From the NCBI GenBank assembly GCA_035771165.1, contig JAWNZC010000258.1, positions 1,013,501 to 1,077,500 on the forward strand: a stretch of DNA of 64,000 nucleotides, written 5' to 3'. A model generated the notes under the pieces. The model was not told the origin of the DNA. It was given only the letters and a program-made list of their open reading frames with translations, and made no database searches. Shown in pieces: positions 46,886 through 56,758 of this stretch; the stretch's first letter is position 1, and the number at the start of each line of letters is the position of its first letter. The stretch comes from Paragorgia papillata (lineage: Eukaryota > Cnidaria > Anthozoa > Scleralcyonacea > Coralliidae). Made by a program: the position numbers and the translations under genes.

Positions 46886-47215
46886 CTTTAAAGTTTAAAG
46901 TTTTGTTTTTACGAGTTACCCAGTTACTCATTTACTCATGAGTAACTCACGAGTTACTCATTTACTCACAAGTTACTCATTTACTCACGAGTTACTCATT
47001 TACTCACGAGTTACTCATTTACTCAAGAGTTACTCATTTACTCATGAGTTAATCCCTTAGAGGTGGCGTCTAAGTAGCGTCCAAGTGACGTCCAGCTATG
47101 CATGCGCATTGGTTCGTTTTGGTATCCCCACATGCATTAGAGAAGACACTCAAGGATATAATCTTACTTTTCTCACATAAATTTTCACAAGAAGTTTGAG
47201 AGTTGTTGTGTGAAC

Positions 47216-48028
47216 ATGCCTTGCGCTTGTAATATTTGCGGAAAGAGCTTTTCAAGACAGTTTAATTTACAACGTCACGTAAAGGTCCTGCATGGGGGAG
47301 GTCGGCCAATACAAACGATGTCTACTGATTCTACATTTAAGTATTCTCCATTTGATGGAAACGCATCGAATTACCAAGACAACAAAAAGACATACTCCAT
47401 ACAATTAACTCATCCCTTTGGGCTCTTGGGCTCTGGGGGGACCAAGACTGGGAAGAGAAGCTTTGTCAAGGAATTGTTAGTCAACGCCCAAATCATGATC
47501 GACCCTGTCCCAGAAAATATAATTTATTTTTATTCTGAGTACCAAGACACGTTTGCTAAAATGGAACTTCTTATTCCTGGGATTCAGTTTGTGCAAGGTT
47601 TATCCGAATCGATGTTGGATAACATTAACCCCCAAATAAGAAATTTGTTTATCATTGATGACATGATGGGAGAGAAAGATAGTATTATCGCGAAACTATT
47701 CACGAAGAAATCCCATCATGGTAATCTCAGTGTAATTTATATCGTGCAAAACTTATTTCATCAAAGCAAAGACCATCGTACCATCTCTCTCAACGCTAGT
47801 TACTTTGTCCTAACAAAAAATGTTCGTGATGCAAGTCAAGTGACTCATCTTGCCAAACAGTTGTATCCTAGCAACACTAAATTTTTCCAGCAAGCCTATC
47901 AGATGGCGACTAAAGAGCCGTATTCTTACCTGTTTGTCGATCTCACGCCGACATGTCCCGATGAAATCCGAGTAAGATCCGGGATATTTCCGACTGATAC
48001 ACATTATGTATATCAACCCAGGGTATAA
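47216..48028 (+). CDS. Zinc-finger FtsK/HerA-type packaging ATPase (right copy, full length)
   Basis: 270 residues from the ATG at 47216 (a GTG-AAC precedes it). C2H2 finger at C5/C8/H21/H26, then a linker, Walker A-like G74-x4-G79-K80 with Arg81 and Ser82 instead of the expected Thr/Ser at 81, Walker B LFIIDDMMG (Asp148-Asp149), and KKSHHGNLSVIYIVQNLFHQ with the sensor Asn/Gln-His region. It ends PTCPDEIRVRSG...YVYQPRV. The order fits the packaging ATPases of Polinton-, adintovirus- and PLV-type elements, which move DNA into capsids; cnidarian relatives with an N-terminal finger are common. The Lys-Arg change probably weakens nucleotide binding. It is the only uninterrupted ATPase copy in the element. 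Confidence 0.75.
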   Translation: MPCACNICGKSFSRQFNLQRHVKVLHGGGRPIQTMSTDSTFKYSPFDGNASNYQDNKKTYSIQLTHPFGLLGSGGTKTGKRSFVKELLVNAQIMIDPVPENIIYFYSEYQDTFAKMELLIPGIQFVQGLSESMLDNINPQIRNLFIIDDMMGEKDSIIAKLFTKKSHHGNLSVIYIVQNLFHQSKDHRTISLNASYFVLTKNVRDASQVTHLAKQLYPSNTKFFQQAYQMATKEPYSYLFVDLTPTCPDEIRVRSGIFPTDTHYVYQPRV

Positions 48029-48722
48029 GAATAAGTGCTGAATACCTGAAAAAAGCGACATTGAGACATACTGATAATGGTTTATTAAAGGCTATATCGG
48101 ACTGCATTTTGAATATATGTTTAGATTTCATCAAACGAAAGAAACCATTATTACAAAAAGCTAGTGTATTCCTACAATCAACCTAAACACCCTAGTATTG
48201 GAATGACACCAATTATAAGAATTAAAGTTACTGTTGAATCGTTGAAACATTATCTTCTGTACTATGCTGAATTTAAATAAAGTATTTACAAATAATGTGT
48301 ATGTCTTTCTGATATTCCTTTGGTACATGTTAAATGTATAAGTTACCGCTTATCAACTCTCGTATAAAAGGTCTTGTCGAGTTATATTATGCAAAACAGA
48401 GAAACAAACGATATCTATAAGAAGTGGGTGCGCTAGAAGAAACCGTAAACGCAGGACAGTTTATTTAAAAACATTTGTTTATGTAAATAACTAGCTGTCA
48501 ATATGTACACTGTAATTTGTTACAATATAAAAATAAACTACAAAGAACTATTATAATGTTGCTCATATGTCTTTATTAATTTCTCTTCAGATAAAATTAC
48601 ACACATATAAAATTACACATCTTTCTTACACACTAAATAGTCCAAGAAATTTTATTTAACTTAAAACATAATTTAACTTTGGATTAACTCGATAATGTTC
48701 TCATAACACATATAACATTAGT
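48029..48722. other. Arm spacer between ATPase and HPSQ gene
   Basis: AT-rich, mirrored in the left arm at about 37914-38600. The two genes converge on it, so it likely holds both 3' ends (AATAAAG near 48278 on plus; AATAAA near the HPSQ gene on minus). Confidence 0.5.
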
Positions 48723-49193
48723 TCACATATAGTTCAGATTGCTTTTCGTCGTTAAGTTTCTAGACTTTTCAAGAAGATACTCCTCGTAAGCCTCCCGAGG
48801 ATTCTTTATCGTACTCGTAAATTTTACACCAGTGTCTTTTACTTGGTACAGATACTTTAATGGACAGCTAAACAGAACAGATATAGAAAGAATATTTGGC
48901 GAGTCGTCAATTTCCACCGGCTCAACCATTGTCTCTGTAGCGTCTTGAGAGTATTTATTATTGTCTCTTTGGTTTCGTAATTTCAACGCCTGCATCGCTT
49001 CGTTGAACTCTATCCAGATACGTTCGTCGACGTTTGTCCTGGTCTCTTCGTAGCACGATCTCCATTGCTCATCATCTGTTAGGCAACTGTGTTGTTTCTG
49101 ACTAGGATGGTTAGTCCTACAACCGTAGCACTTTTCATGACAAAGCTTCGAATATTCTTCCCACAAAGTTTCATTGTAAATAGCTTCGAACAT
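48723..49193 (-). CDS. 156-residue Cys/His 'HPSQ' protein (right copy)
   Basis: Identical over all 156 residues to the left copy. A TGA two codons upstream (left arm has TCA) fixes the start at MFEAIYN here. Carries C-x3-C-x2-C-x5-HPSQ-x4-H-x-C near the N-terminus. Function unknown. Confidence 0.5.
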   Translation of the reverse strand: MFEAIYNETLWEEYSKLCHEKCYGCRTNHPSQKQHSCLTDDEQWRSCYEETRTNVDERIWIEFNEAMQALKLRNQRDNNKYSQDATETMVEPVEIDDSPNILSISVLFSCPLKYLYQVKDTGVKFTSTIKNPREAYEEYLLEKSRNLTTKSNLNYM

Positions 49194-49648
49194 TCAAAAC
49201 AATTTTTTCATATACACCCTCCATCTCTGCGGTCTTACTCCAACAGCAAATAGCAAGCAAATGATACGCCGAGAAAACCGACGCCGTGAATAAGCATATT
49301 AATTAGGATTTCTTTGTCTAAGCTCTGACGTCGCCCAAACTCGCCCAGACACGTTCTTTTGTTTAAATTGCTAATGAGTCATTAACACCAATAGTGTACA
49401 TGGACTTAAACATTGCACTCAGCCATTCTATTGACAAATAATATTTCGTCTGTACCTTACGTTCTTACAGTTTCTCGATTCAATTCCTCATACTCGCGAC
49501 TTCTCGATTGACTTTACGAGTACGGCAAACCGTTCCGTGTGCAACGGTTTTGAACTTTCGAAGACATCTCCTCAATCCAAGTATTAGTAATCAATGGTTA
49601 CTGCTTGTTGTCAACAAAGGTTTAGTTGTTGCGGTGTTTTTCTTCATA

Positions 49649-50056
49649 ATGAGTGAAGAAGAAAATAAAGAATGGAGACGAGCGATAAACCTTCGACTTT
49701 ACCTATGGGATCATCAGCTTATAGAAAACCGCAGGGACGAAGATTTAAACACACAATTACTTCGAGCGTATACACTCTTAAAACTAAAGAAAAGAAAGAC
49801 ACTACAGAAAATGGTCATATTATGTCAAGACAAAGTGATAGAGCCTTGGTGTCTGAATGAAAAGCAGACATTTGAAAAACGGTGCTCTTATCGTAACGAT
49901 AAAATATCATATTGGTTAACAATTTATGCTAATATGCAACTGGAGAAAAGAAGGAAAAGAAGAGAATCTACGCTATTACGTTTTCCCGAGGCTTATATCG
50001 AGCGGATATTCGAACAGTCAAGGGATATGTTATACGAAGAGACTAAGCAGTTTTAG
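49649..50056 (+). CDS. Basic 135-residue protein (right copy)
   Basis: The frame is open from 49508; the likely start is MSEEENKEW at 49649. It is the same protein as at 36580-36987 with Ser for Asn at position 2 and Asp for Asn in NRRDED. It is highly charged and helical, without recognised domains, and diverges from the HPSQ gene across about 450 bp that may hold both promoters. Confidence 0.45.
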   Translation: MSEEENKEWRRAINLRLYLWDHQLIENRRDEDLNTQLLRAYTLLKLKKRKTLQKMVILCQDKVIEPWCLNEKQTFEKRCSYRNDKISYWLTIYANMQLEKRRKRRESTLLRFPEAYIERIFEQSRDMLYEETKQF

Positions 50057-50177
50057 ATATGTTAATCATTTAATCGAAACAGAAACATTAGTGCTTATAC
50101 AAACTTTTGAAAGAAAGTGTTTCAATATCTTTCGAACAGCTTACCGAACGGTTTCTTCATTGAAGGCATCATTTACT

Positions 50178-50390
50178 CTATCCAGCTAAGGTTAGGGGGA
50201 AGCTAGAATCATTTACACACTCTTCGCTTGCCAAATTAACAACAGGACTGTCTACAACAGGTTGATTAACTGTGTTTTCTTCAAATACGATAACACTTTC
50301 GACTATGCTTTCATTTTTTGGATCAAGAAATAAATATTTTAAACTGAATACTTTGAATTCTGCCTTATGAGACGACGCGACGCTGTACAT
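50178..50390 (-). CDS. Small 70-residue protein (right copy)
   Basis: The mirror of 36246-36458 with one substitution (FEENTVN for FEETTVN). It converges on the basic-protein gene with about 120 bp between stops. Unrecognised. Confidence 0.4.
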   Translation of the reverse strand: MYSVASSHKAEFKVFSLKYLFLDPKNESIVESVIVFEENTVNQPVVDSPVVNLASEECVNDSSFPLTLAG

Positions 50391-51469
50391 TCTCCATGGT
50401 TACACCAACGCCTCGCCTACACTTGCCCTTGCATTAATACCCCATATTATTCCCCAAAGCTCATGATCACCCCCCTATAATGAATTAAATATTCTACTTA
50501 TATGCAAATCCGGTTATGTTTTATCATTAGTAATTTTAACGACTTTTCCCTTTTGTGTTCTGCACGTGCGAGAATCTTATAACATACTAAATCATAGCGA
50601 CGAATTATTTAACCAAGCTCTGTAATTTTTCAAAGTGCTTGGTCAACGATGCTGTCGAATAATGTTCTTCTAAGTGTACAATAACGATTCACTACCATTC
50701 AAGGCGACTCTTTTTAACTTCATACGGTTCCTATACGTATAAACATCACAAAAGCGACACAAATATCTAATATAATATTCAAAAGCGAACCAAATATCTA
50801 ATATAATATTCATATATACACTTTTCATTGCTATGTGCCGATACGTTTTTTTCTGAGCTCACGGCTTTTCGGATTGATTCGTACATATCTTAAGTTCAGC
50901 TTCTCAAAGTGATTCTTCGTTCTATCTTCCTTCACTTATTTATAAACGAGGGTTTAGTTAGGAATGATTCTAGGATGATTTATTCTGTTAGGTTCTAACC
51001 CTAATATAATATTCATAGCTTATTCAGATAATATTCGAGTTAAGTTATCTCACCAGATTCAGTCATTTAGAATGTTCGAAACCCACTCTATTCCTCTAGA
51101 CAAGATTTAGGATAAAAATATAAAGTGTGTCTACTAATTTCTCTTTAGTTCCTTGTAAAGAACGTCTATTTTGTCTTGAGTTTATTGTACGCATGCTCTG
51201 TATGCTTACATGTCCCACAAGTGTTAACTGGTAGTAGGATTGCCCAATCATGTCACAGGCGTGAGTCATGCGTGAGTCATGCGTGAGTCACGGTGCGTGA
51301 GTCAGTGATTCTAGGATGACTTACTCTGTTTGTACTCCAGTTAACCTAGCAACGCTTTCAAAGTAATAAATCGCTTTGCCTTTAGTTCATATTTCGACAC
51401 TTAAAATCGTTCTTTTCACGACTTCTCGTGTGATTCCTCATTCTATCTTCCTACAAATTCCTCGCTCAT
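50391..51469. other. Non-coding outer part of the right arm
   Basis: Mirrors 35176-36245. Contains short tandem motifs (TGCGTGAGTCA units near 51260-51305; the left arm has one unit fewer) and paired ATCTAATATAATATTC units near 50765-50815. No gene. Confidence 0.6.
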
Positions 51470-51685
51470 GAACTAGAGGTCCCAAAGGAGCCTGAGACAT
51501 AATGACGTAATCAGGTTAGGGTTAGACTGTCCCAAAGGAGCACGAGACATAACAAGTATAACGTAGAAGAAAACCGGGGGGATTGATTGTCAGTTAGGGT
51601 TAGGGGGTCCTACAGGAGCACGAGACATAATGACGTAATGAGATTAGGGTTAGAGGGTCGCAAAGGAGCATGAGAATGAATAATT
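51470..51685 (-). repeat. Subterminal repeats with TTAGGGTTAG blocks (right arm)
   Basis: The mirror of 34960-35175, with units GTCCCAAAGGAGCACGAGAC and GTTAGGGTTAG. Confidence 0.75.
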
Positions 51686-51797
51686 AAAAATTGAATATTT
51701 AATGAGGCGGCATGCATACTAATTACTTCCGTGTCTGTATGGGGGGGTATTACTACTTATATACATATCCACCACGGTCGTATTACATGCAAATCTG

Positions 51798-51830
51798 AAC
51801 TAATAATTATATAGGAATATATGAATATAT
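51798..51830 (+). repeat. 33-base direct repeat flanking the large inverted element (right copy)
   Basis: Identical to 34855-34887. It lies 34 bases outside the right TATATA; the intervening bases partly match DNA left of the other copy (for example ACATATCC, GGTCG). Confidence 0.9.
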
Positions 51831-51892
51831 GCATAGTCATAAATATCTCTCAAGTCCAATCTGTTTTCAGTGACACACGCGTATTTAATTTA

Positions 51893-54866
51893 TTAATCAG
51901 TTTCAATCAAGTTCGGAAACCGTGCTACAAATGCACGATGCGGAGAATCATTAAACTGCATATATATGCACTTATCTTGTATTTTCCCTATTTCAACAAT
52001 TTGTATTTTATTCGTCTCAGGCGGGGCTACTACAACGATACTCGGAACTGAGGCATACGTAAGATCGTCGTGTATTAGACTCACGTCCAGTTTTGAAAGA
52101 GTAGAAACGACCGCAAAATTAAATGAACGACACGCACATTCTACCTCGGGACATAAACACATAGGTTTGTATTGAGCAAAAAATTCGATATGCCCGTAAC
52201 TATCCTTATCTGCATTAATGAACCTAACTGTATAGCTGTTTCTGCTTTTAACTCGTTTGTAGGCTTTAGAATGGAAAATACACTTCTTTTTTCGTATGCG
52301 AGAATATGTTCGCACTCTCATGTTTGGTGGCGCAGACCCAAATATTTTTGAAAACTCTACAAACTCGCTAGGTGAAAGTCGACGCCAACTAACTCCACCG
52401 ATTGCAAACAATTCTGTGAAACCCGTACCTCATTCTTGGTTACCTTCTTTTTACCTGCAAGTTTCTGGTAAAACTCAAATTCGCTTGTGCCGCTTAAAAG
52501 AAAATCTTTCTCAAGTTCAGGTAAACGCTTAGTTATCGAAATAGCAGATATTAATTGAAAATGAATTTGCTGCGTACCGTGAATTGTTTTTAAAAGAAAA
52601 CCATTTTTGTCTTCAAAATGAAAACAAGAGTGAGTCCACAATGGTCCAAGCTCTCTCACATTATCTGCCAAATGTACAAGAGCATGAATATTCGCTGTTT
52701 GATATCTTTCACCATACAAAGGCTGAAACATGACACAAAAATGGAATAAAAGCCGCTCAGCATGCGCCACCTCTTCTATAGTGATAGAATCCTGTAACAA
52801 TATATATATATCGCTTCGCTTAAAAGAAGAAAATGCTCGTAGTACAATGTTGGAAAAAAACAACAGAAAAGAGCGCAATTCCGAAGCCTTAAAGTACTTT
52901 GTGTGTGCTTCTATCGACCGTGGGCATCTAGATATATTATCTGGTGGTTTAATTGAGAGAAGATGTTTATCGACCTCACTAACCTTATCAGAAATGCAAA
53001 AGTCATTGCTACGAACTGTTCCAAACCATAAATGTAGAAACAATTTTACAACACCTAAAAGTACAGCGTGCATATAGTCTATACCAGTCCCGTTTATAAT
53101 ATCATGTTTTAATCCCGCAAGCCATGATGGTCCTTTAACACCATTACATGGTTTCTCGTGCTGCATGGCTTGTCTTCCATCTTGAATGGTTTCTTGATGC
53201 GTGCGTTCGGGGCCTTTTGGGTTATCTTTATTGAATGGAAAGCTGTGTACTGTTCCAGCATTGTTGGTTCGAACTGTTTTTCCTGGTTGCTTTCATTTTA
53301 AACAACCATAAAAACCATTGAACTGAATTGAATTGCATACCATGCATTTAGCCGGGAGATCACAGGTTCCGGCTAAAAGGATGGTCCGGCTTACAAACGT
53401 TCCTACCTTTGGAGATTCAACCCTTAAACCTTCTGTTTCTAATTTTCGCAAACTGGAATGGAAAGGTTTTAAGTATGTGAGCATATTTGGCTTGGTGTTA
53501 TCGAACCATAGGCCAGCGACTATCATGTTACTTCTGGAAATTCTGTCCGCATAGGGTAATTCGTTTACCGTGAAATATAAAGGCCATATAGCAAGCTTTG
53601 ACGATTTGAAGACGGGTATGCCATCAGTGTTCCACATGAAGGAAATATTTCGCCGATCGGAGAGTATGCTATCATTTTGATAAAATCTCTGATATTGCTT
53701 TCCATCATAGATGTCTTCAATATTATTTTTGTCTCTTTTAACTCTTGAAAAACGATGGTTAAGAAGGTCCCAAACTCCCACTTTTGCAAACAATGAACGT
53801 ATCTGATCTTTGATGGAAATTTCTATGAAAAAGCTAACGTTTCCAGTCGCAGTCAAATCTTGAAGGCACAATTTGTTGGGACAGGTAGTCATTTTGTCAT
53901 CAATAGAAATAGACTTTGAACAAACTTATGGAATTTCAAGGGGCTCTTTAAGTTCTGAAAGTATTTCTTGAATTTATACAGTGTTTTAAAGCAATAGTTT
54001 GGCAATCCACAGTGCAGGCTAATTAAAACCAGTAAGTCATGCAGGGCCTTACCAGAAATCATGTGTCTCACAGCAAACGTCATTATAAGTAAAGCACTCA
54101 ATCCAACTGTAATCGAGGAATTTTCATACAAAGGTTTGGAGTCAAGGTTTTCCTCCGATTCGTTTTCAACAACATTGGGCAATGTATCGTTATCTACTTC
54201 CTCCACGGCATCGTACCACATTTCGTCTTCATCAGCGTCATTTGTGTCCACACACACCATTTCTTCAATGGCCTCCTGTATTTCAACTAGATAGTCAAAT
54301 ACCCAATCACTCTCTTCTTTCGCTTCGAATCCAGTTGGTGGTGAGGTGTGTCCTGAGCAATCTGCTTGATGATCGCCGTTGTCTCCCAAATTTATGTAAT
54401 TTGCATCATTTGACTCCCACCCTGACAAATTATGAGTTGATGCACTATCCTGTAACTCTGGTTCAATTGGTTCAAGTTCAGAATCCGAATTACTTTCGGA
54501 CTGACCTGATTTTCGCCAATCGTCAACGTCAGATTCACTTGTTTCCTGTTGATCAATTTGTTCAATCGTTACACTTCTTGGTATGTCTTCTCTTTCGGCT
54601 GCAGGAGAGTTTCCTAGATGTTGTCAATTTCCATCCATGTCGTAGTCGCTCTGCTCCCGAGTACTAAACTCAGTTGGTACGAACATTCTTTCAGTAGGCC
54701 GGTCAGGAGTTACATGCACGTTTTTAAGACAAGACGTCTCAGATGGTTGAGAAAAATCTTCCTGAATAGAGATGACATTCTTTTCCGTGACTGTTGCGGT
54801 ACATGTGATGTCTTCAAGCATTTCGGTTCTTGTATTTCTCTTTTTCTTTTCTGGTGCTTCGAACAT
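51893..54866 (-). pseudogene. CACTA/En-Spm (Tnp2-like) transposase
   Basis: Read from the ATG at 54866 (MFEAPEKKKRNTR). An acidic N-terminus leads to LHCGLPNYCFKTLYKFKKYF, then after a frameshift near 53900 to DIYDGKQYQRF, ISFMWNTDGIPVFKSSKLAI, WPLYFTVNELPY, AGTCDLPAKCMVCNSIQFNG. An in-frame TGA follows at 53293-53295, then GLKHDIINGTGIDYMHAVLL, KPPDNISRCPRSIEAHTKYF, YGERYQTANIHALVHLADNV and LGPLWTHSCFHFEDKNGFLL. A phase change or intron near 52400 joins the C-terminal domain ending at 51893. These blocks are the Tnp2-type transposase signature. It ends 130 bp from the inverted element. Terminal CACTA repeats were not found, so the element's borders are unknown. Confidence 0.75.
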
Positions 54867-55149
54867 ATTTAACTGAATTAGACTAAAACTATGATACACT
54901 TTGAATCTGGAATCCGCGGTTTAGTTTGATGTAAACTGTAAAAACAAATGATTAGTATCTTGTCAAAATAGATCTGGTAGGCCTAATGACTGAAATTCGA
55001 TTCTGTTGTTTCCTTACTAATACAAGGCCTCCTGATTGGTGGATCTTACTCCTTGTCAGATTTTGGTGGTCAGATTGAAATTTTCGTTGCCAGTAATAAG
55101 CTTTCCTTGGAGTTTAATATACCCAAGAACTTAATTCATCAGCGAAGAT
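54867..55149. promoter_or_regulatory. Short divergent intergenic region
   Basis: The 283 bp between the transposase ATG (minus) and the next ATG (plus) must contain both 5' regions if both genes are real. No TATA box stands out. Inference from layout only. Confidence 0.3.
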
Positions 55150-55324
55150 ATGGCAGAGAAGCGATTTGCCTTTGTTTTTTTATACCAGCAGTATAGCGTA
55201 GTAGAACATGGGGATATAGTAGGAGAAGCGGAATTGAACGAAACTGTACCAGTGGCTTGGAAGGTTAAGAAGAAAGGTCGTGTCACAACCAATTGGCACG
55301 AAGCTAAAATACTTAAGTTCTCCG
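55150..55324 (+). CDS. First coding exon of a spliced gene, BEN-type N-terminal region
   Basis: ATG at 55150; the frame MAEKRFAFVFLYQQYSVVE... reaches VAWKVKKKGRVTTNWHEAKI and LKFSG, then a consensus donor GTAAGT at 55325. The pattern FAFV-x-YSVV-x-W-x-K-x-A-x-IL-x-SG resembles the N-terminal segment of BEN-domain and related transposon-associated proteins, as I recall them. Later exons were not found before 56758. It is head-to-head with the CACTA-like transposase, so it may be the element's second gene. Confidence 0.4.
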
Positions 55325-56758
55325 GTAAGTCTTTTTATCCTGTTAATATGCGCTGTTGCTGTTGGTTAATTTGTAGTACTTTAAGCTATAACCTGAAAAT
55401 ACAAAACTTGCGATACCACTAAATGCAGGTTTCACCATACATATTAATACACAGTCGATTACTTTCATATGGTGCCAAACTATGTCGCAAAATATACATG
55501 TATAAAGCGAATTCGTCTAGTATATACAATTGCAACTTCTAACTAGTATATACATGCAGTTGTACGATGTATTTGTGTTTGTGATTTGCAATATATAAAC
55601 TTTATACATATTGTATAAAGCTATGAATTGAATTAGTTTTCATGTCCATCTAAATTAGACTTTTGATCTCGCGCTAAGCCATGCAGAAAGCTCAGTAAAT
55701 TTAAACGAAAATATATGACCGCCATTTGATTATGAACAAGACGCCTGCTCAGGCGTTCACTCGGGCTACTGATTCTGAAATTGGCGTAGCCTTCGCACAT
55801 CTAGAAAACCTGAGGAACAGCGTGCGCAACAAAACTCTCTATTAATTAACGCTGATTGTCAATTTGCAAGTATTATTACGCACTTAAATTCTCTATATAT
55901 GGTCTTATATGAAGTACTATAGTTCCATGAAGCGATTTGGTGAAATTGTGCATGGCAAAGCTCGCAACGAGAAAATACGAATGTGGTCCGAACATTTCCG
56001 ACGCTTTCCGAGGTCCGGAGAGTGTCGGAAAGGAGTTATTGTTGTATCTGGGCAAGCGCAGATGCAATGCGCGCGAGCCATACAGCTGATATAGGCATAG
56101 ACAAGTTAGACAACGGCCATTTTCAGTTTTTAAATGTGAAATTCTAATCAACTGTAATTGCGAATTGTTAATTCGCAATTACATTCCCAAACTATATAAC
56201 TAATAAAGATAGGCTTCAAGTTTACAAAAATTTTACAAACTCTTTAGTCCTTTGGAAACTAGAATAATTGTCAGATAAAGGTTTGAAACATAACATCATT
56301 ATCAATGCACGCTTTGTACCGGTTTGCAGTTGCAAGTGAGGTGGAACTGGAGCCCTATTTAACGCCACGCATCCCTGCAGATCATATTACTACTCGTGTT
56401 TTGAATTTATACACGTTTTTGAACCCGAAATTAAAAAATAAGCAGTTTCATCAACTTTTAATTACTGAAAAAGTTCGAATTTCAAAATTTCCTTCCATTT
56501 TCCTTCCATATGACCAAATTTCCTTCCAATTTCCTTCCAAATTTTATTTCCTTTTTTTTTTCCCTTCCAAATGCCAAAATTTCCTTTTGGAAGGAAATTT
56601 CCTTCCAAGTGGAAGCACTGAAAAGCAGTCCAAACTCCAACTCGAAAAGAAAGTCGGTCAGATGACTCAGCTTGAGATCAGTATACGCTCGTCCAATCAG
56701 AGCGTCCGTAAGAACACGTGTAGCGTTGTGATCAGTGATCACTTGTTCGTGTGCTACG
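55325..56758. other. Spacer or intron with repeat fragments
   Basis: Holds a 95-bp MITE end (55752-55830) whose inverted partner lies at 58800-58895. A 16-bp-arm hairpin of AATTGCGAATTAACAATTCGC type is at 56155-56184. AATTCTCTATATATGGTCTT at 55889 recurs at 59044. T/C-rich TTTCCTTCCAAAT units occur at 56500-56610. No gene beyond possible unseen exons. Confidence 0.5.

Larger units (their letters stand above)
41793..46914 (-). mobile_element. Full-length CR1-type LINE inserted in the minisatellite (ACGA duplication)
   Basis: The insert 41797-46910 is 5.1 kb. ACGA occurs at both junctions (41793-41796 and 46911-46914), and removing the insert restores the array mirrored in the left arm. Sense strand is minus: ORF1 (46885-45284), ORF2 (45329-42316), a 3' UTR with three hairpin-bearing repeats and a TATC-type tail. 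ORF1 is open while ORF2 has two lesions, so the copy is young but inactive as read. Confidence 0.9.
34883..51763. mobile_element. Giant palindromic Polinton-like element (two ~5.0-kb inverted arms)
   Basis: The element runs 34889-51757 and starts AGTAG(C/T)AATACCCCCC in both arms; TATATA flanks it on both sides (34883-34888 and 51758-51763). AG termini and 6-bp duplications are the published hallmarks of Polintons. Left arm: up to 41548; spacer 41549-41654; right arm from 41655. After removing a 1.67-kb TTAA insertion (left) and a 5.1-kb LINE (right), both arms are about 4.99-5.00 kb. They differ at scattered single bases, so they are not a simple duplicated assembly read. Each arm has the same four frames, including a packaging-type ATPase. 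No protein-primed polymerase, integrase, protease or capsid gene is seen. Interpretation as a non-autonomous Polinton/adintovirus-related derivative is inference. Confidence 0.7.

Noticed and set aside
49508..49648. N-terminal 47-residue extension of the basic protein
   Set aside because: It is hydrophobic and low in conserved character, and the ATG before EEENKEW is a better start; the frame may simply be open leader DNA.
36246..50390. Simple assembly duplication as the explanation for the whole inverted element
   Set aside because: The arms carry different nested insertions and several different coding changes, so at least two distinct sequences exist; haplotype joining is still possible.
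53333..54872. Plus-strand frames opposite the CACTA-like transposase
   Set aside because: Antisense shadows of the transposase reading frames.
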